Positions 23,650 to 31,423 of a stretch of DNA of 34,904 nt are shown here, piece by piece. Position 1 is the stretch's first letter. Each line of letters begins with the position of its first letter. Below the pieces are notes generated by a model, which saw only the letters and a program-made list of their open reading frames with translations, did not search any database and had not been told where the DNA came from. Origin of the DNA: Caldisphaera sp. (lineage in GTDB: Archaea > Thermoproteota > Thermoprotei_A > Sulfolobales > Acidilobaceae); assembly GCA_002877855.1 (NCBI GenBank), contig PNIA01000013.1, positions 1 through 34,904 of the forward strand, read 5' to 3'. A program made the translations under genes and the position numbers.

Positions 23650-25782
23650 ATGAAGAAAGAGATTGAAAAAGAGAGGAGATTCCATGAAAGAGTTAATTTA
23701 AAAAGAGTATTAATAGAATCAATTATAAAACTCAACCCGTATTATTTAGCAAAGAACAACACTGTTATGTTTGTTGTTATTATAGGTTTTCTCGTTACAA
23801 TAATAAATTTCTTTATACCAAATTCCTATCCTAAAAATCAGACATATTTTTATATTGGAGTATCAATAACACTATTTTTGGCTGCATGGTTTTCAACTCT
23901 ATCAGAATCGTTTTCAGAGCAGCAGGCAAAGGCAAGGGTTGATTCATTAAGGTCTTTAGAAAAAGAAATTTTAGCGCATAAAATATTAAACGATAAAACT
24001 GTTGATATAAAATCAAACCAACTAAAAATTGGTGATAGGATAATAATAAGAAATGAAGAGCTAATCCCGATGGATGGATTCATTATCGATGGTTCAGCCT
24101 ACATTGATGAATCCATGATAACAGGGGAATCAGAGCCCCAATTCAAAACAAAGGAAGATCATGTTATAGGTGGTACAAAGGTAATCGGAGGGGAAATAGT
24201 TGTTGAGATAACATCAGAAAGGGGTAGGAGCTTTGTTGATAAAATGATCTCATTAGTTTCTCAGGCAAAAAGACCTAAAAGCCAGAGCGAGATATCTTTA
24301 AATATTTTGTTATCAGGGTTATCACTAATTTTTATTATTGTAACGAGCACCCTTTACTATATATTAAAATCCCTCGGATATACTTATGTTAACACCGCTT
24401 TAATAATTGCCCTTTTGGTTGCGTTAATGCCGACAACTATTGGAGGACTATTACCTGCTATAGGTATTGCAGGCATATCAAGATTAACAAGAGATAATAT
24501 AATAGCCAAGTCCGGTAAAGCAATAGAGGCAGCAAGCGATGCTGATATCATATTATTAGATAAAACAGGGACCATAACAGAAGGAAACAGGGTTGCAACT
24601 TCTTTAATACCATTAGATGGTTATAATGAAAGATGTGTTGCAATAGCATCTTATCTGGCATCATTTAATGATTCAACAAGAGAAGGAAAATCGATTTTAG
24701 ACTTTATAAAGTCCTCAAACATAAATATACCAGACGGTATAGTAGACCTTGCATTGCTTTCTAAGCCTATAGAATTCAATGCCAATAAAAGGTACAGCGG
24801 AATTGAAATAATAAAGCCTTCAATGCTTGAGAAAGTGATGATTGATGAAAAGGAGTGCCAGAAATTGATCGAAATAATAAATGATTATGCTAAGAACAAT
24901 AACAGCATAAAAATATTAAAGGGATCTGTTGATTCAATTATGCAGTTCATTAAAAATGTTAACAAGGAAGAATTGCAAAAAATTGTTGAAAATGTTTCTC
25001 AGAAAGGTGAAACACCATTGCTAATAGCAATAAATGATAAAGCTATTGGAGTGATAGTATTAAAGGATAGATTAAAGCATGGTATTAAAGAAGTTATACG
25101 TGATTTAAAAATAATGGGTATAACCCCTATAATGGTAACTGGAGATAATCCTATAACTGCAAATGTGATAGCGGGAGAGGCAGGAATTGAAAAAGTTATT
25201 TCTAGAGCAAAGCCTATTGATAAATTAAACAAGGTCCAGGAAGAGCAAAAAGAAGGCCATATAGTAATAACTATGGGAGATGGAACAAATGATGCTCCAG
25301 CACTAGCTAAGGCAGATGTTGGGATTGCTATGAACTCTGGAACCAGAGCAGCAAAGGAGGCTGCAAACATGATAGATTTGGATTCAAATCCATCTAGGGT
25401 GGTGAAAATTATAGAATTGAGTAAGCAGCTTTTAGTAACGAGGGGAGCAATAACTACGTTTAGCATTGCAAATGATATAGCAAAATATTTTACTATATTA
25501 CCAATGATCTTGATTTTAAACAACCCAAGACTATCATATCTTAATATAATGCATCTTCATTCTCCAGAAACTGCAATACTTGCAACAATGATATTTAATG
25601 CTATAATTATTCCCCTATTAATTCCTCTAGCCATAAGAGGAGTTAAGTATAAACCGGAACCCCCTAGAAAAACATTTATTAAAAATTTGCTCATCTATGG
25701 TCTGGGTGGTGCAGCTCTACCATTTGTTGCTATAAAAGCAATAGATTTGTTATTAACTATATTAATGGGTGTTAGGATATGA
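23650..25782 (+). CDS. kdpB: KdpB, P-type ATPase subunit of K+-transporting ATPase
   Basis: The 710-residue P-type ATPase has an actuator domain with ITGESEP (TGES at 158-161; the Ser equals the inhibitory phosphorylation site known in E. coli KdpB). The phosphorylation motif is DKTGTITEGNR, with D304 as phospho-acceptor, and the hinge motifs are MVTGDNPITANVIA and TMGDGTNDAPALAKADVG. The TM region includes LLVALMPTTIGGLLPAIG, the Kdp-specific replacement for the usual PEGL helix, and the TFSIANDIAKYF stretch of the KdpB family. GGTGAT precedes the ATG. It overlaps kdpC by 4 bp (ATGA). No lesion is visible. Confidence 0.96.
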   Translation: MKKEIEKERRFHERVNLKRVLIESIIKLNPYYLAKNNTVMFVVIIGFLVTIINFFIPNSYPKNQTYFYIGVSITLFLAAWFSTLSESFSEQQAKARVDSLRSLEKEILAHKILNDKTVDIKSNQLKIGDRIIIRNEELIPMDGFIIDGSAYIDESMITGESEPQFKTKEDHVIGGTKVIGGEIVVEITSERGRSFVDKMISLVSQAKRPKSQSEISLNILLSGLSLIFIIVTSTLYYILKSLGYTYVNTALIIALLVALMPTTIGGLLPAIGIAGISRLTRDNIIAKSGKAIEAASDADIILLDKTGTITEGNRVATSLIPLDGYNERCVAIASYLASFNDSTREGKSILDFIKSSNINIPDGIVDLALLSKPIEFNANKRYSGIEIIKPSMLEKVMIDEKECQKLIEIINDYAKNNNSIKILKGSVDSIMQFIKNVNKEELQKIVENVSQKGETPLLIAINDKAIGVIVLKDRLKHGIKEVIRDLKIMGITPIMVTGDNPITANVIAGEAGIEKVISRAKPIDKLNKVQEEQKEGHIVITMGDGTNDAPALAKADVGIAMNSGTRAAKEAANMIDLDSNPSRVVKIIELSKQLLVTRGAITTFSIANDIAKYFTILPMILILNNPRLSYLNIMHLHSPETAILATMIFNAIIIPLLIPLAIRGVKYKPEPPRKTFIKNLLIYGLGGAALPFVAIKAIDLLLTILMGVRI

Positions 25783-26240
25783 AGAATAATAAATTTTTTA
25801 CCCCAATAATAGTTTTTGTATTTGTTTTAGTTATAGCTGGAATAGCATATCCATATCTATTAACAGGGTTAGGGTACTTATTTTTTAAGGAAAACACCAT
25901 TGGAAGCCCTATTATAATTAATGGTACAATAATTGGTTCATATTTAATTGCAGGTAAAATAAACAACAGCGCACTTTTCTGGCCAAATTATAATAACTCA
26001 TTTGAATTTGGCTATGACCCCTATATAACGGTTAACCAGGCCCTTTCCCAGGTAGATAGGATAAGCAATTATACAGGCATACCAAAGAGCTATCTGATAA
26101 AAATTATATATGAAAATTCTAATCAAATAGAAAGGGAAGACATTTACATATTTTCTTCTGGTCAAAGGGTTGTTAATGTAATGCAGCTAAACTATATATT
26201 AATAAAAAGCTTTCCCAAGATTTACAGTGATGAGAAATGA
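25779..26240 (+). CDS. kdpC: KdpC subunit of K+-transporting ATPase
   Basis: The 153-residue protein has one N-terminal TM helix (about 9-32) and an extracytoplasmic domain. Its end carries the KdpC hallmark GYDPYITVNQALSQVDRIS (compare the family D-P-H-I-S-x-x-A-A-x-x-Q pattern), and the middle keeps LFWPNYNNS. KdpC stabilises the KdpA-KdpB complex. It is shorter than bacterial versions (about 190), mainly in the middle. The start overlaps the kdpB stop and its own stop overlaps the start of a KdpF-like microgene (ATGA), so all four should be co-translated. Confidence 0.9.
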   Translation: MKNNKFFTPIIVFVFVLVIAGIAYPYLLTGLGYLFFKENTIGSPIIINGTIIGSYLIAGKINNSALFWPNYNNSFEFGYDPYITVNQALSQVDRISNYTGIPKSYLIKIIYENSNQIEREDIYIFSSGQRVVNVMQLNYILIKSFPKIYSDEK

Positions 26241-26326
26241 GCATTTTAGATATAATATTTTTAATCTTTTTGCTTCTATCATCTGGAGTTTTATTTTATT
26301 CTTTTATAAAATCAGATAAAAAATGA
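26237..26326 (+). CDS. kdpF: KdpF-like single-TM small subunit
   Basis: A 29-codon frame starts at ATG 26237, overlapping the kdpC stop by ATGA, and ends at TGA 26324-26326. The peptide MSILDIIFLIFLLLSSGVLF is one hydrophobic helix followed by a short charged tail ending SDKK. Size, single TM helix and coupling to kdpC match KdpF, the 29-residue lipid-like stabiliser of the E. coli Kdp complex, although KdpF genes usually lie upstream of kdpA. It ends 2 bp before the convergent sufD stop. The peptide is below common gene-calling limits. Identity is inferred from context and length. Confidence 0.7.
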   Translation: MSILDIIFLIFLLLSSGVLFYSFIKSDKK

Positions 26327-26328
26327 TT

Positions 26329-27438
26329 CTATTTATATATCTTCTTCAATTCCTTGATTATAATATTTTGAACAAATTCCTTATATGCATCTAAATGACC
26401 TGTCATGCCTAGGCTTTTTTCATATACTAGCAAAGAAGTTATCTCATTTACATCTATACCCCTTGATTCTAAATAAAACAGTATTTCCTCGTTTAATCTA
26501 TATTGTGCTGATCTGTGGTTTGCAGATATTACATCCCCTGTTTCTATTTTCATCATAGGCATAGTATATGCCTTTGCATTATCTCCAAATAATAGAGCCT
26601 CAATATTGAAAGAGGATCTGCTCTTTTTTGCCTCTGGCATAATTATTGCGGTACCTCTAACAGATGATAGAGAAGAATTAAAAGCAAAGCCTAAACCAGA
26701 TACCTCACTTATAGAGCCTAAACCAGTTTGTATTGTATCGATTATATTATCAGATCTAAAACCTTTATATGATAAATTCAAAAGGTTGTGCTTTAATTTA
26801 GAGTTTTCGAATAAAACAACCTTCTCTTCAACCCTATTCATTATACTTGATTTAGATAAAGTAAATGATTTCATCTCTACATTGTTATGCAATGCCTTTC
26901 TAATTAAATAAGCAGTGGGATAAATTTCGTTTGAATCTAATATTATTGAAATCTCATTATTTGAATCTTTTAATGCATTTATTTCGATAGCAGTACTTCC
27001 TGGAGAATCCCTTTTCTCATATATAACAATAGATGTGTTTGATCCTTCTTCTATGTTTATTTTTAAATGCTGAGAAACCCAAGAGCTTGAAATTGGATAG
27101 CAAAATGCAATTCTGTATTTTCCAGATTTTAAATTTAAGCTATATATTTCCTCGGCCTTATAAAAATGATATGCTGTTAACTTGCTTTCCTCAAATTTTA
27201 TTAAGCTCTCATATAAATCTTTGCTTCCTTTATTTCCGCAAGAACCAACTATTATATCAAAATCTCCTTCAGGCTTTTCATATCTTATTTCATTATCATT
27301 TTTATTAATGTATTTCTCAAATTGAGACCAGTCTGTATAATTTTTAGTCGTTGGTGAATCATTTATTTCCTGCCATTTAATTTTTTTATATAAATCTTCA
27401 CTTTTTTTCTTTATCAATGATAAACTCAATATAATCAC
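26329..27438 (-). CDS. sufD: SufD-like Fe-S cluster assembly scaffold subunit
   Basis: The 369-residue protein has a divergent N-terminal region and a C-terminal beta-helix core with EINALKDSNNEISIILD, RGTAIIMPEAKKSRSSFN, GDNAKAYTMPMMKIET, and the end ISANHRSAQYRLNEEILFYL followed by ESRGID. The C-terminal pattern (H then L-x-E-E-x-L-F-Y-x-x-SRG) is shared by SufB and SufD; here the Cys/Glu-type cluster site of SufB is not evident, so SufD is preferred. It pairs with SufB in SufBC2D, which assembles [4Fe-4S] clusters. The start overlaps the sufB stop by 4 bp. Its stop is 2 bp from the convergent kdpF-like gene. Confidence 0.88.
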   Translation of the reverse strand: MIILSLSLIKKKSEDLYKKIKWQEINDSPTTKNYTDWSQFEKYINKNDNEIRYEKPEGDFDIIVGSCGNKGSKDLYESLIKFEESKLTAYHFYKAEEIYSLNLKSGKYRIAFCYPISSSWVSQHLKINIEEGSNTSIVIYEKRDSPGSTAIEINALKDSNNEISIILDSNEIYPTAYLIRKALHNNVEMKSFTLSKSSIMNRVEEKVVLFENSKLKHNLLNLSYKGFRSDNIIDTIQTGLGSISEVSGLGFAFNSSLSSVRGTAIIMPEAKKSRSSFNIEALLFGDNAKAYTMPMMKIETGDVISANHRSAQYRLNEEILFYLESRGIDVNEITSLLVYEKSLGMTGHLDAYKEFVQNIIIKELKKIYK

Positions 27439-28901
27439 CCAACACTTCCTAACTCGCTGAACTCAAGACCTATAACCTTGGTCAATATGCTAACAGTCTC
27501 TAAAGGCAGGCTCTTTAAAACGTCTTTTATAAAGCCGTTAACTATTAAAGCTTTTGCCTCTCCCTCTCTAATCCCCCTGCTTCCCATGTAAAACAACTGA
27601 TCTTCACCCAATTTACCAACAGAAGCTTCATGAGAAACAATTGCAGTTGGCTCATCAACCTCATTTCTTGGCAATGTATAGGCCTGACTTTTATCGTCTA
27701 ATATTAAGCTATCACATTGCACATGTGAAAAGCTTCTCTCTGCTCCCTTTAATACCTTAACCAGGCCTCTATATGTTGCTATTCCTCCATTTGAACTAAT
27801 GCTCTTCGATATTATCATGCTTTTTGTATCAGGTGCTGCATGAATAGCCTTTGATCCAACATCTTTTACATATGGCCCATTGGAAATTCCTATTGAAATA
27901 TTTCTTGTTGAGGCCCCCCTACCTCTTAATATTGTGCTAGGATAAGTATATGTCATTTTACTCCCAATGCTTCCTTCAACCCATTCAACATGGGAATTTT
28001 CCATAGCTACTGCCCTCTTATTATTAAAGTTTATTATGCTCCTGCTCCAATTTTGTAATGTAGAAAAATAAACTTGTGAGTTCTTTCCAGCATATACTTC
28101 AACCATACCATCGTGGAAGCTAAAGTTTCTTAACACAGGCGCTGCGCAACCTTCTATAAAGTGCACGTAGCTAGTTCCAAAAGAGCTGTTATCATCTGCT
28201 ACAATCAATGTGTGCTCAAATTGGCCCTCCATTTCACTACCAATTATAAAAAACGCTTCAATTGGATTTACTATCTTTGTGTTTTTTGGAACATAAACAA
28301 ATGCTCCTCCACTCCAAAGCGCATAATGTAATGCAGCAAATTTATGATCAGCCATTGGAAACTCTTTTCCAAAGTATTCCTTAACTAAATCAGGGTATTT
28401 TTGAACAGCCTCGTCCATTGACATAAACACAACATTTTTTTGTTTTAGCTCCTCTTTAACTCTGCTTATAATGTTTTCGCTGTCAAAAACTGCAGTCAAT
28501 CCTGATAAAACCTTTGCTTCGGTTTCAGGCAATCCAATCTTTGAATAGATGTCTCTCATCCAATCTGGTAATTGGTCCCAATTTTCAGCAACTTCAACAC
28601 TTGGCTTTACATATTGAGAAAATTCCTCTAAGTCTATGCTTTCAACACCTTCTATCCACATAGGCATTGGTAATTTTTCAAAAAGCTCTAAGGCCTTTAA
28701 CCTTAAGTTTAACATCCATTGTGGTTCTTTTTTTGACTTCGATATTTCTTCTATTAAATCTCTTGAAATTTTTCCTTTTAGCTCTATTTCTTTTGGATAG
28801 GTTATTGACTTCCCCATTATGTCTTCTACTCTCCTTTGCCTTAAAACATCTTTTAATTCGCTTTCTTTAGTTAATTTAATAGCTGAATCCAATTCAATCA
28901 C
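27435..28901 (-). CDS. sufB: SufB Fe-S cluster assembly scaffold
   Basis: This 488-residue SufB keeps the whole family core: FIIGSEMEGQFEHTLIVAD, SYVHFIEGCAAPVLRNFSFH, NWSRSIINFNNKRAVA, HVEWVEGSIGSKMTYTYPS, and AIVSHEASVGKLGEDQLFYM followed by SRGIREGEA. The C-terminal His/Glu pair in SHEAS and the Cys in HVQCDSLI are candidate cluster-site residues. SufBC2D receives persulfide sulfur and iron and releases clusters to targets such as the class I fumarase and radical SAM protein in this window. The gene is coupled to sufC and sufD by 4-bp overlaps. There is no SufS or SufE gene here, as usual for archaea with split sulfur supply. Confidence 0.95.
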   Translation of the reverse strand: MIELDSAIKLTKESELKDVLRQRRVEDIMGKSITYPKEIELKGKISRDLIEEISKSKKEPQWMLNLRLKALELFEKLPMPMWIEGVESIDLEEFSQYVKPSVEVAENWDQLPDWMRDIYSKIGLPETEAKVLSGLTAVFDSENIISRVKEELKQKNVVFMSMDEAVQKYPDLVKEYFGKEFPMADHKFAALHYALWSGGAFVYVPKNTKIVNPIEAFFIIGSEMEGQFEHTLIVADDNSSFGTSYVHFIEGCAAPVLRNFSFHDGMVEVYAGKNSQVYFSTLQNWSRSIINFNNKRAVAMENSHVEWVEGSIGSKMTYTYPSTILRGRGASTRNISIGISNGPYVKDVGSKAIHAAPDTKSMIISKSISSNGGIATYRGLVKVLKGAERSFSHVQCDSLILDDKSQAYTLPRNEVDEPTAIVSHEASVGKLGEDQLFYMGSRGIREGEAKALIVNGFIKDVLKSLPLETVSILTKVIGLEFSELGSVG

Positions 28902-29641
28902 TCTCCATAATCTTTATAACCTTGACTTTCAATCTTCTTTATTAATTCAACTCCTCCTTCATCAACAATTCTTCCCTTCGATATAATTATTACCCTGTTT
29001 GGCTCAACAAATTTTGTTATTTCTGCATGGTGTGTTATTATCAATATACCTTTCCCTGAGTTCCTTAAGTTTTCTATTGAATCTCCAATTATTTTAATTC
29101 CATCAACATCTAAACCGCTGTCCGGCTCATCTAATATAATATATTTTGGATCCATTACCATTAATTGCAAAATTTCTGATCTTTTCTTTTCCCCTCCACT
29201 AAATCCTACATTTACTTCTCTCTCAAGAAATGATGGGCCAAGACCTAACTCTACTGATTTCTTCCTAGCCCATGCTAAAAGCTTTGGATCAATTTGTGAA
29301 ATATCAAATGAACCGGTTTTCTTTTTCATGCTTATTGCATTTAAAAGTATTGATAATCTTAGACCTGATATCTCAACTGGATTCTGGAAGCCTAATCCTA
29401 AGCCCAATAATGCCCTTTGATATGCAGGTAGATCAGTTATATCATTTTCATCCATTATAATTTTTCCTTTATTTAATTTATATTTTGGGTGGCCCATCAA
29501 AGAATATGCAAGTGTTGTCTTTCCGCTTCCATTAGGTCCCATTAATATTAAAACCTCCCCTTTTTCTATCTTCAAACTAATATCATGCAATATAGGCTTT
29601 TCTTCGATTGATACTTCCAGATTTTCTCCTTTTAGTGCCAT
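28898..29641 (-). CDS. sufC: SufC ATPase of the SufBCD complex
   Basis: The 247-residue ABC-type ATPase has Walker A GPNGSGKTT at 35-43, Q-loop FQNPVEISG at about 85-93, signature FSGGEKKR at 147-154, and Walker B YIILDEPDSGLD with D171/E172, followed by the H-loop IITHHAEI. The FSGGEKKR form and LDEPDSGLD are SufC-specific. It powers conformational change of SufB-SufD. It is the first gene of sufCBD. No clear Shine-Dalgarno precedes the ATG, which fits a leaderless first gene. Confidence 0.96.
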   Translation of the reverse strand: MALKGENLEVSIEEKPILHDISLKIEKGEVLILMGPNGSGKTTLAYSLMGHPKYKLNKGKIIMDENDITDLPAYQRALLGLGLGFQNPVEISGLRLSILLNAISMKKKTGSFDISQIDPKLLAWARKKSVELGLGPSFLEREVNVGFSGGEKKRSEILQLMVMDPKYIILDEPDSGLDVDGIKIIGDSIENLRNSGKGILIITHHAEITKFVEPNRVIIISKGRIVDEGGVELIKKIESQGYKDYGE

Positions 29642-29921
29642 GTTCTTTACCCATCTTATTTAACACATGTTAAAGTTAATAAACTAAAATATAGAGTGTT
29701 TACCCTATTTGCTGATCACTCTTTATGATATTGATAATAAGCATATCTAATTTTTACTTTTATGAAGAAGGACATTAAAAATTAAGCAAGGCTTTTTGCT
29801 AATATATATAAAATTCATAAAGATAAATTAATTTTTTTATTAATTATTTAAAAATTAGAGATAAACCCAAAAATAAATTACAAAAGTTTATAGGCTTTTT
29901 CAAGCTTTTAGCTTAACAGCA
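29642..29921. other. AT-rich intergenic region between fumC and sufC
   Basis: About 280 bp downstream of fumC and upstream of sufC, both on the minus strand. It should hold the suf promoter and a fumC terminator. On the minus strand a small AAGCT/AGCTT hairpin lies just after the fumC stop (about 29903-29916). No further gene or RNA is recognised. Confidence 0.4.
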
Positions 29922-31262
29922 TCATTTATATTGTTTATTATCCTTCATTTTAAGCACTGGTATCCCTGGGTTAACCAACACATTTAAGTCTGTTATCCTC
30001 TTTATAGTTTCTTCATCTAATCTCAAAGACTTTGCCACCTCTTCTAATTTTTCTCCGTTTTTAACTCTTTCATACAATTCTTTGGCGTTTTCATACCCTA
30101 TAAGGGGAGAAAATATTGTAATTAATGATGGACTGCTTAAAGCAAGTGCTTTCATTCTATCCTCTAAGGGTTTAATGCTGGGGAGAACAACTTCGCTAAG
30201 CTTAGTTAGAGATTCTTGGAGAAGGAGAGATTGAAGAGATAAATTATACATTAACGATGGATTACCCATGTTTAACTCAAACTCACCAAGCAAAGATATA
30301 TAGGAGTTTGCATTGTCCAGCCCAATTATTTCAGACGACGCCTGCAATATTGCCTCAACAGTTACAGGATTTATTTTACCTGGCATTATGCTACTACCTG
30401 CTAAAGCGATATCCATATCTATTTCTCCAATAGCAGTGTTTGGTCCAGAAAACATTAGCCTAATATCGTTTCCAATCTTCCATAAATCAACTGCTATTTT
30501 TTTGTATACAGAACTTAACAATAAGAGATCGCTCAATAGCTTCATTGGTCTCATCAAAGACTTTGGCGAACTTATATCTATTTTTGAAAATTCTTTGAGG
30601 TATTTTAAAGCCAGTTCACTAAATTTTTCATGACTATTAATACCTGTCCCAACAGCTGTTCCTCCTAAAGGTATTTCTAAAATTTGACCCATGGCATATT
30701 TTAGATCGTTATAGTCCTTATAAAATTCTTCATAATATGCATAAAGCTCCTGACCAAAGGTAACAGGTAAAGCATCTCTTAAATGTGTTCTTCCAGGCTT
30801 TATGAGATTTTTATATTTTTCAGAGTATTCCTCTAGCCTTTTTACCAAATTATTAAGATTTTGCAAAACTTTTTCATTAGCATCCATATAAGATGCTATT
30901 CTTATTGCAGAAGGTATTACATCATTACTGCTTTGGGACATATTTACATGGTCGTTTGGATGCACTTTTTTATTTATAATTTCTGAAGAGTGCCTTGAAA
31001 TAATATCATTTATATTCATATTTATTCCAGTTCCAGATCCTGTTTGAAAAACATCAACCTTAATTTCATCATTAAATTTTCCATCAGCCACCATTAATGA
31101 AACCTTTACTATTGCATCAGCTATCTCGTTGTCTATAAGGTTTAACTCTTTGTTTGCCATAGCTGCAGATGCCTTTATTAGAGAAACGGATTTTATTAAA
31201 CTAAATGGAATTCTTAAACCAGTTTTTAGATAATATTTTTCCGCCTCTTCTTCATACGACAT
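29922..31262 (-). CDS. fumC: class II fumarate hydratase (FumC family)
   Basis: The 446-residue protein of the aspartase/fumarase superfamily is mostly helical. It has QTGSGTGINMNINDII (about 73-88), VNMSQSSNDVIPSA (about 106-119), GRTHLRDALPVTFGQE (about 157-172), GGTAVGTGIN and the signature GSSIMPGKINPV (289-300), whose Ser is the catalytic base. It catalyses fumarate/malate interconversion without a cofactor, duplicating the class I enzyme at 20335-21872. ATG 31262 is chosen because GGTGAG sits 4 nt upstream; the longer frame from TTG 31274 overlaps that site. Aspartase or another superfamily activity is a less likely alternative. Confidence 0.85.
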   Translation of the reverse strand: MSYEEEAEKYYLKTGLRIPFSLIKSVSLIKASAAMANKELNLIDNEIADAIVKVSLMVADGKFNDEIKVDVFQTGSGTGINMNINDIISRHSSEIINKKVHPNDHVNMSQSSNDVIPSAIRIASYMDANEKVLQNLNNLVKRLEEYSEKYKNLIKPGRTHLRDALPVTFGQELYAYYEEFYKDYNDLKYAMGQILEIPLGGTAVGTGINSHEKFSELALKYLKEFSKIDISSPKSLMRPMKLLSDLLLLSSVYKKIAVDLWKIGNDIRLMFSGPNTAIGEIDMDIALAGSSIMPGKINPVTVEAILQASSEIIGLDNANSYISLLGEFELNMGNPSLMYNLSLQSLLLQESLTKLSEVVLPSIKPLEDRMKALALSSPSLITIFSPLIGYENAKELYERVKNGEKLEEVAKSLRLDEETIKRITDLNVLVNPGIPVLKMKDNKQYK

Positions 31263-31332
31263 ATAACTCACCAATTATATTATACAGAGAAGATTAAAGT
31301 ACACATATATATACTATTGGGCATACACGATT

Positions 31333-31349
31333 TACAATTATATATTGTA
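31333..31349. promoter_or_regulatory. palindromic operator candidate between fumC and the radical SAM gene
   Basis: TACAAT (31333-31338) and ATTGTA (31344-31349) form a dyad with a 5-bp TATAT centre, midway between divergent genes. It could bind a dimeric regulator or simply overlap a TATA box. Confidence 0.35.
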
Positions 31350-31423
31350 TTAACAAATATTTATTAATTACCTAGACAAATATATATCATGCATATATCG
31401 AAGAATAATATAGGGTGAACCAT

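Noticed and set aside
24999..25523. Minus-strand ORF of 174 codons inside kdpB
   Set aside because: It is a shadow of the KdpB reading frame; the composition is that of the complement of P-type ATPase motifs and no family features are seen.
29922..31262. Argininosuccinate lyase or adenylosuccinate lyase instead of fumarase
   Set aside because: GSSIMPGKINPV together with MSQSSNDVIPSA and GRTHLRDALPVTFGQE is the fumarase/aspartase pattern; neighbours give no arginine or purine context.
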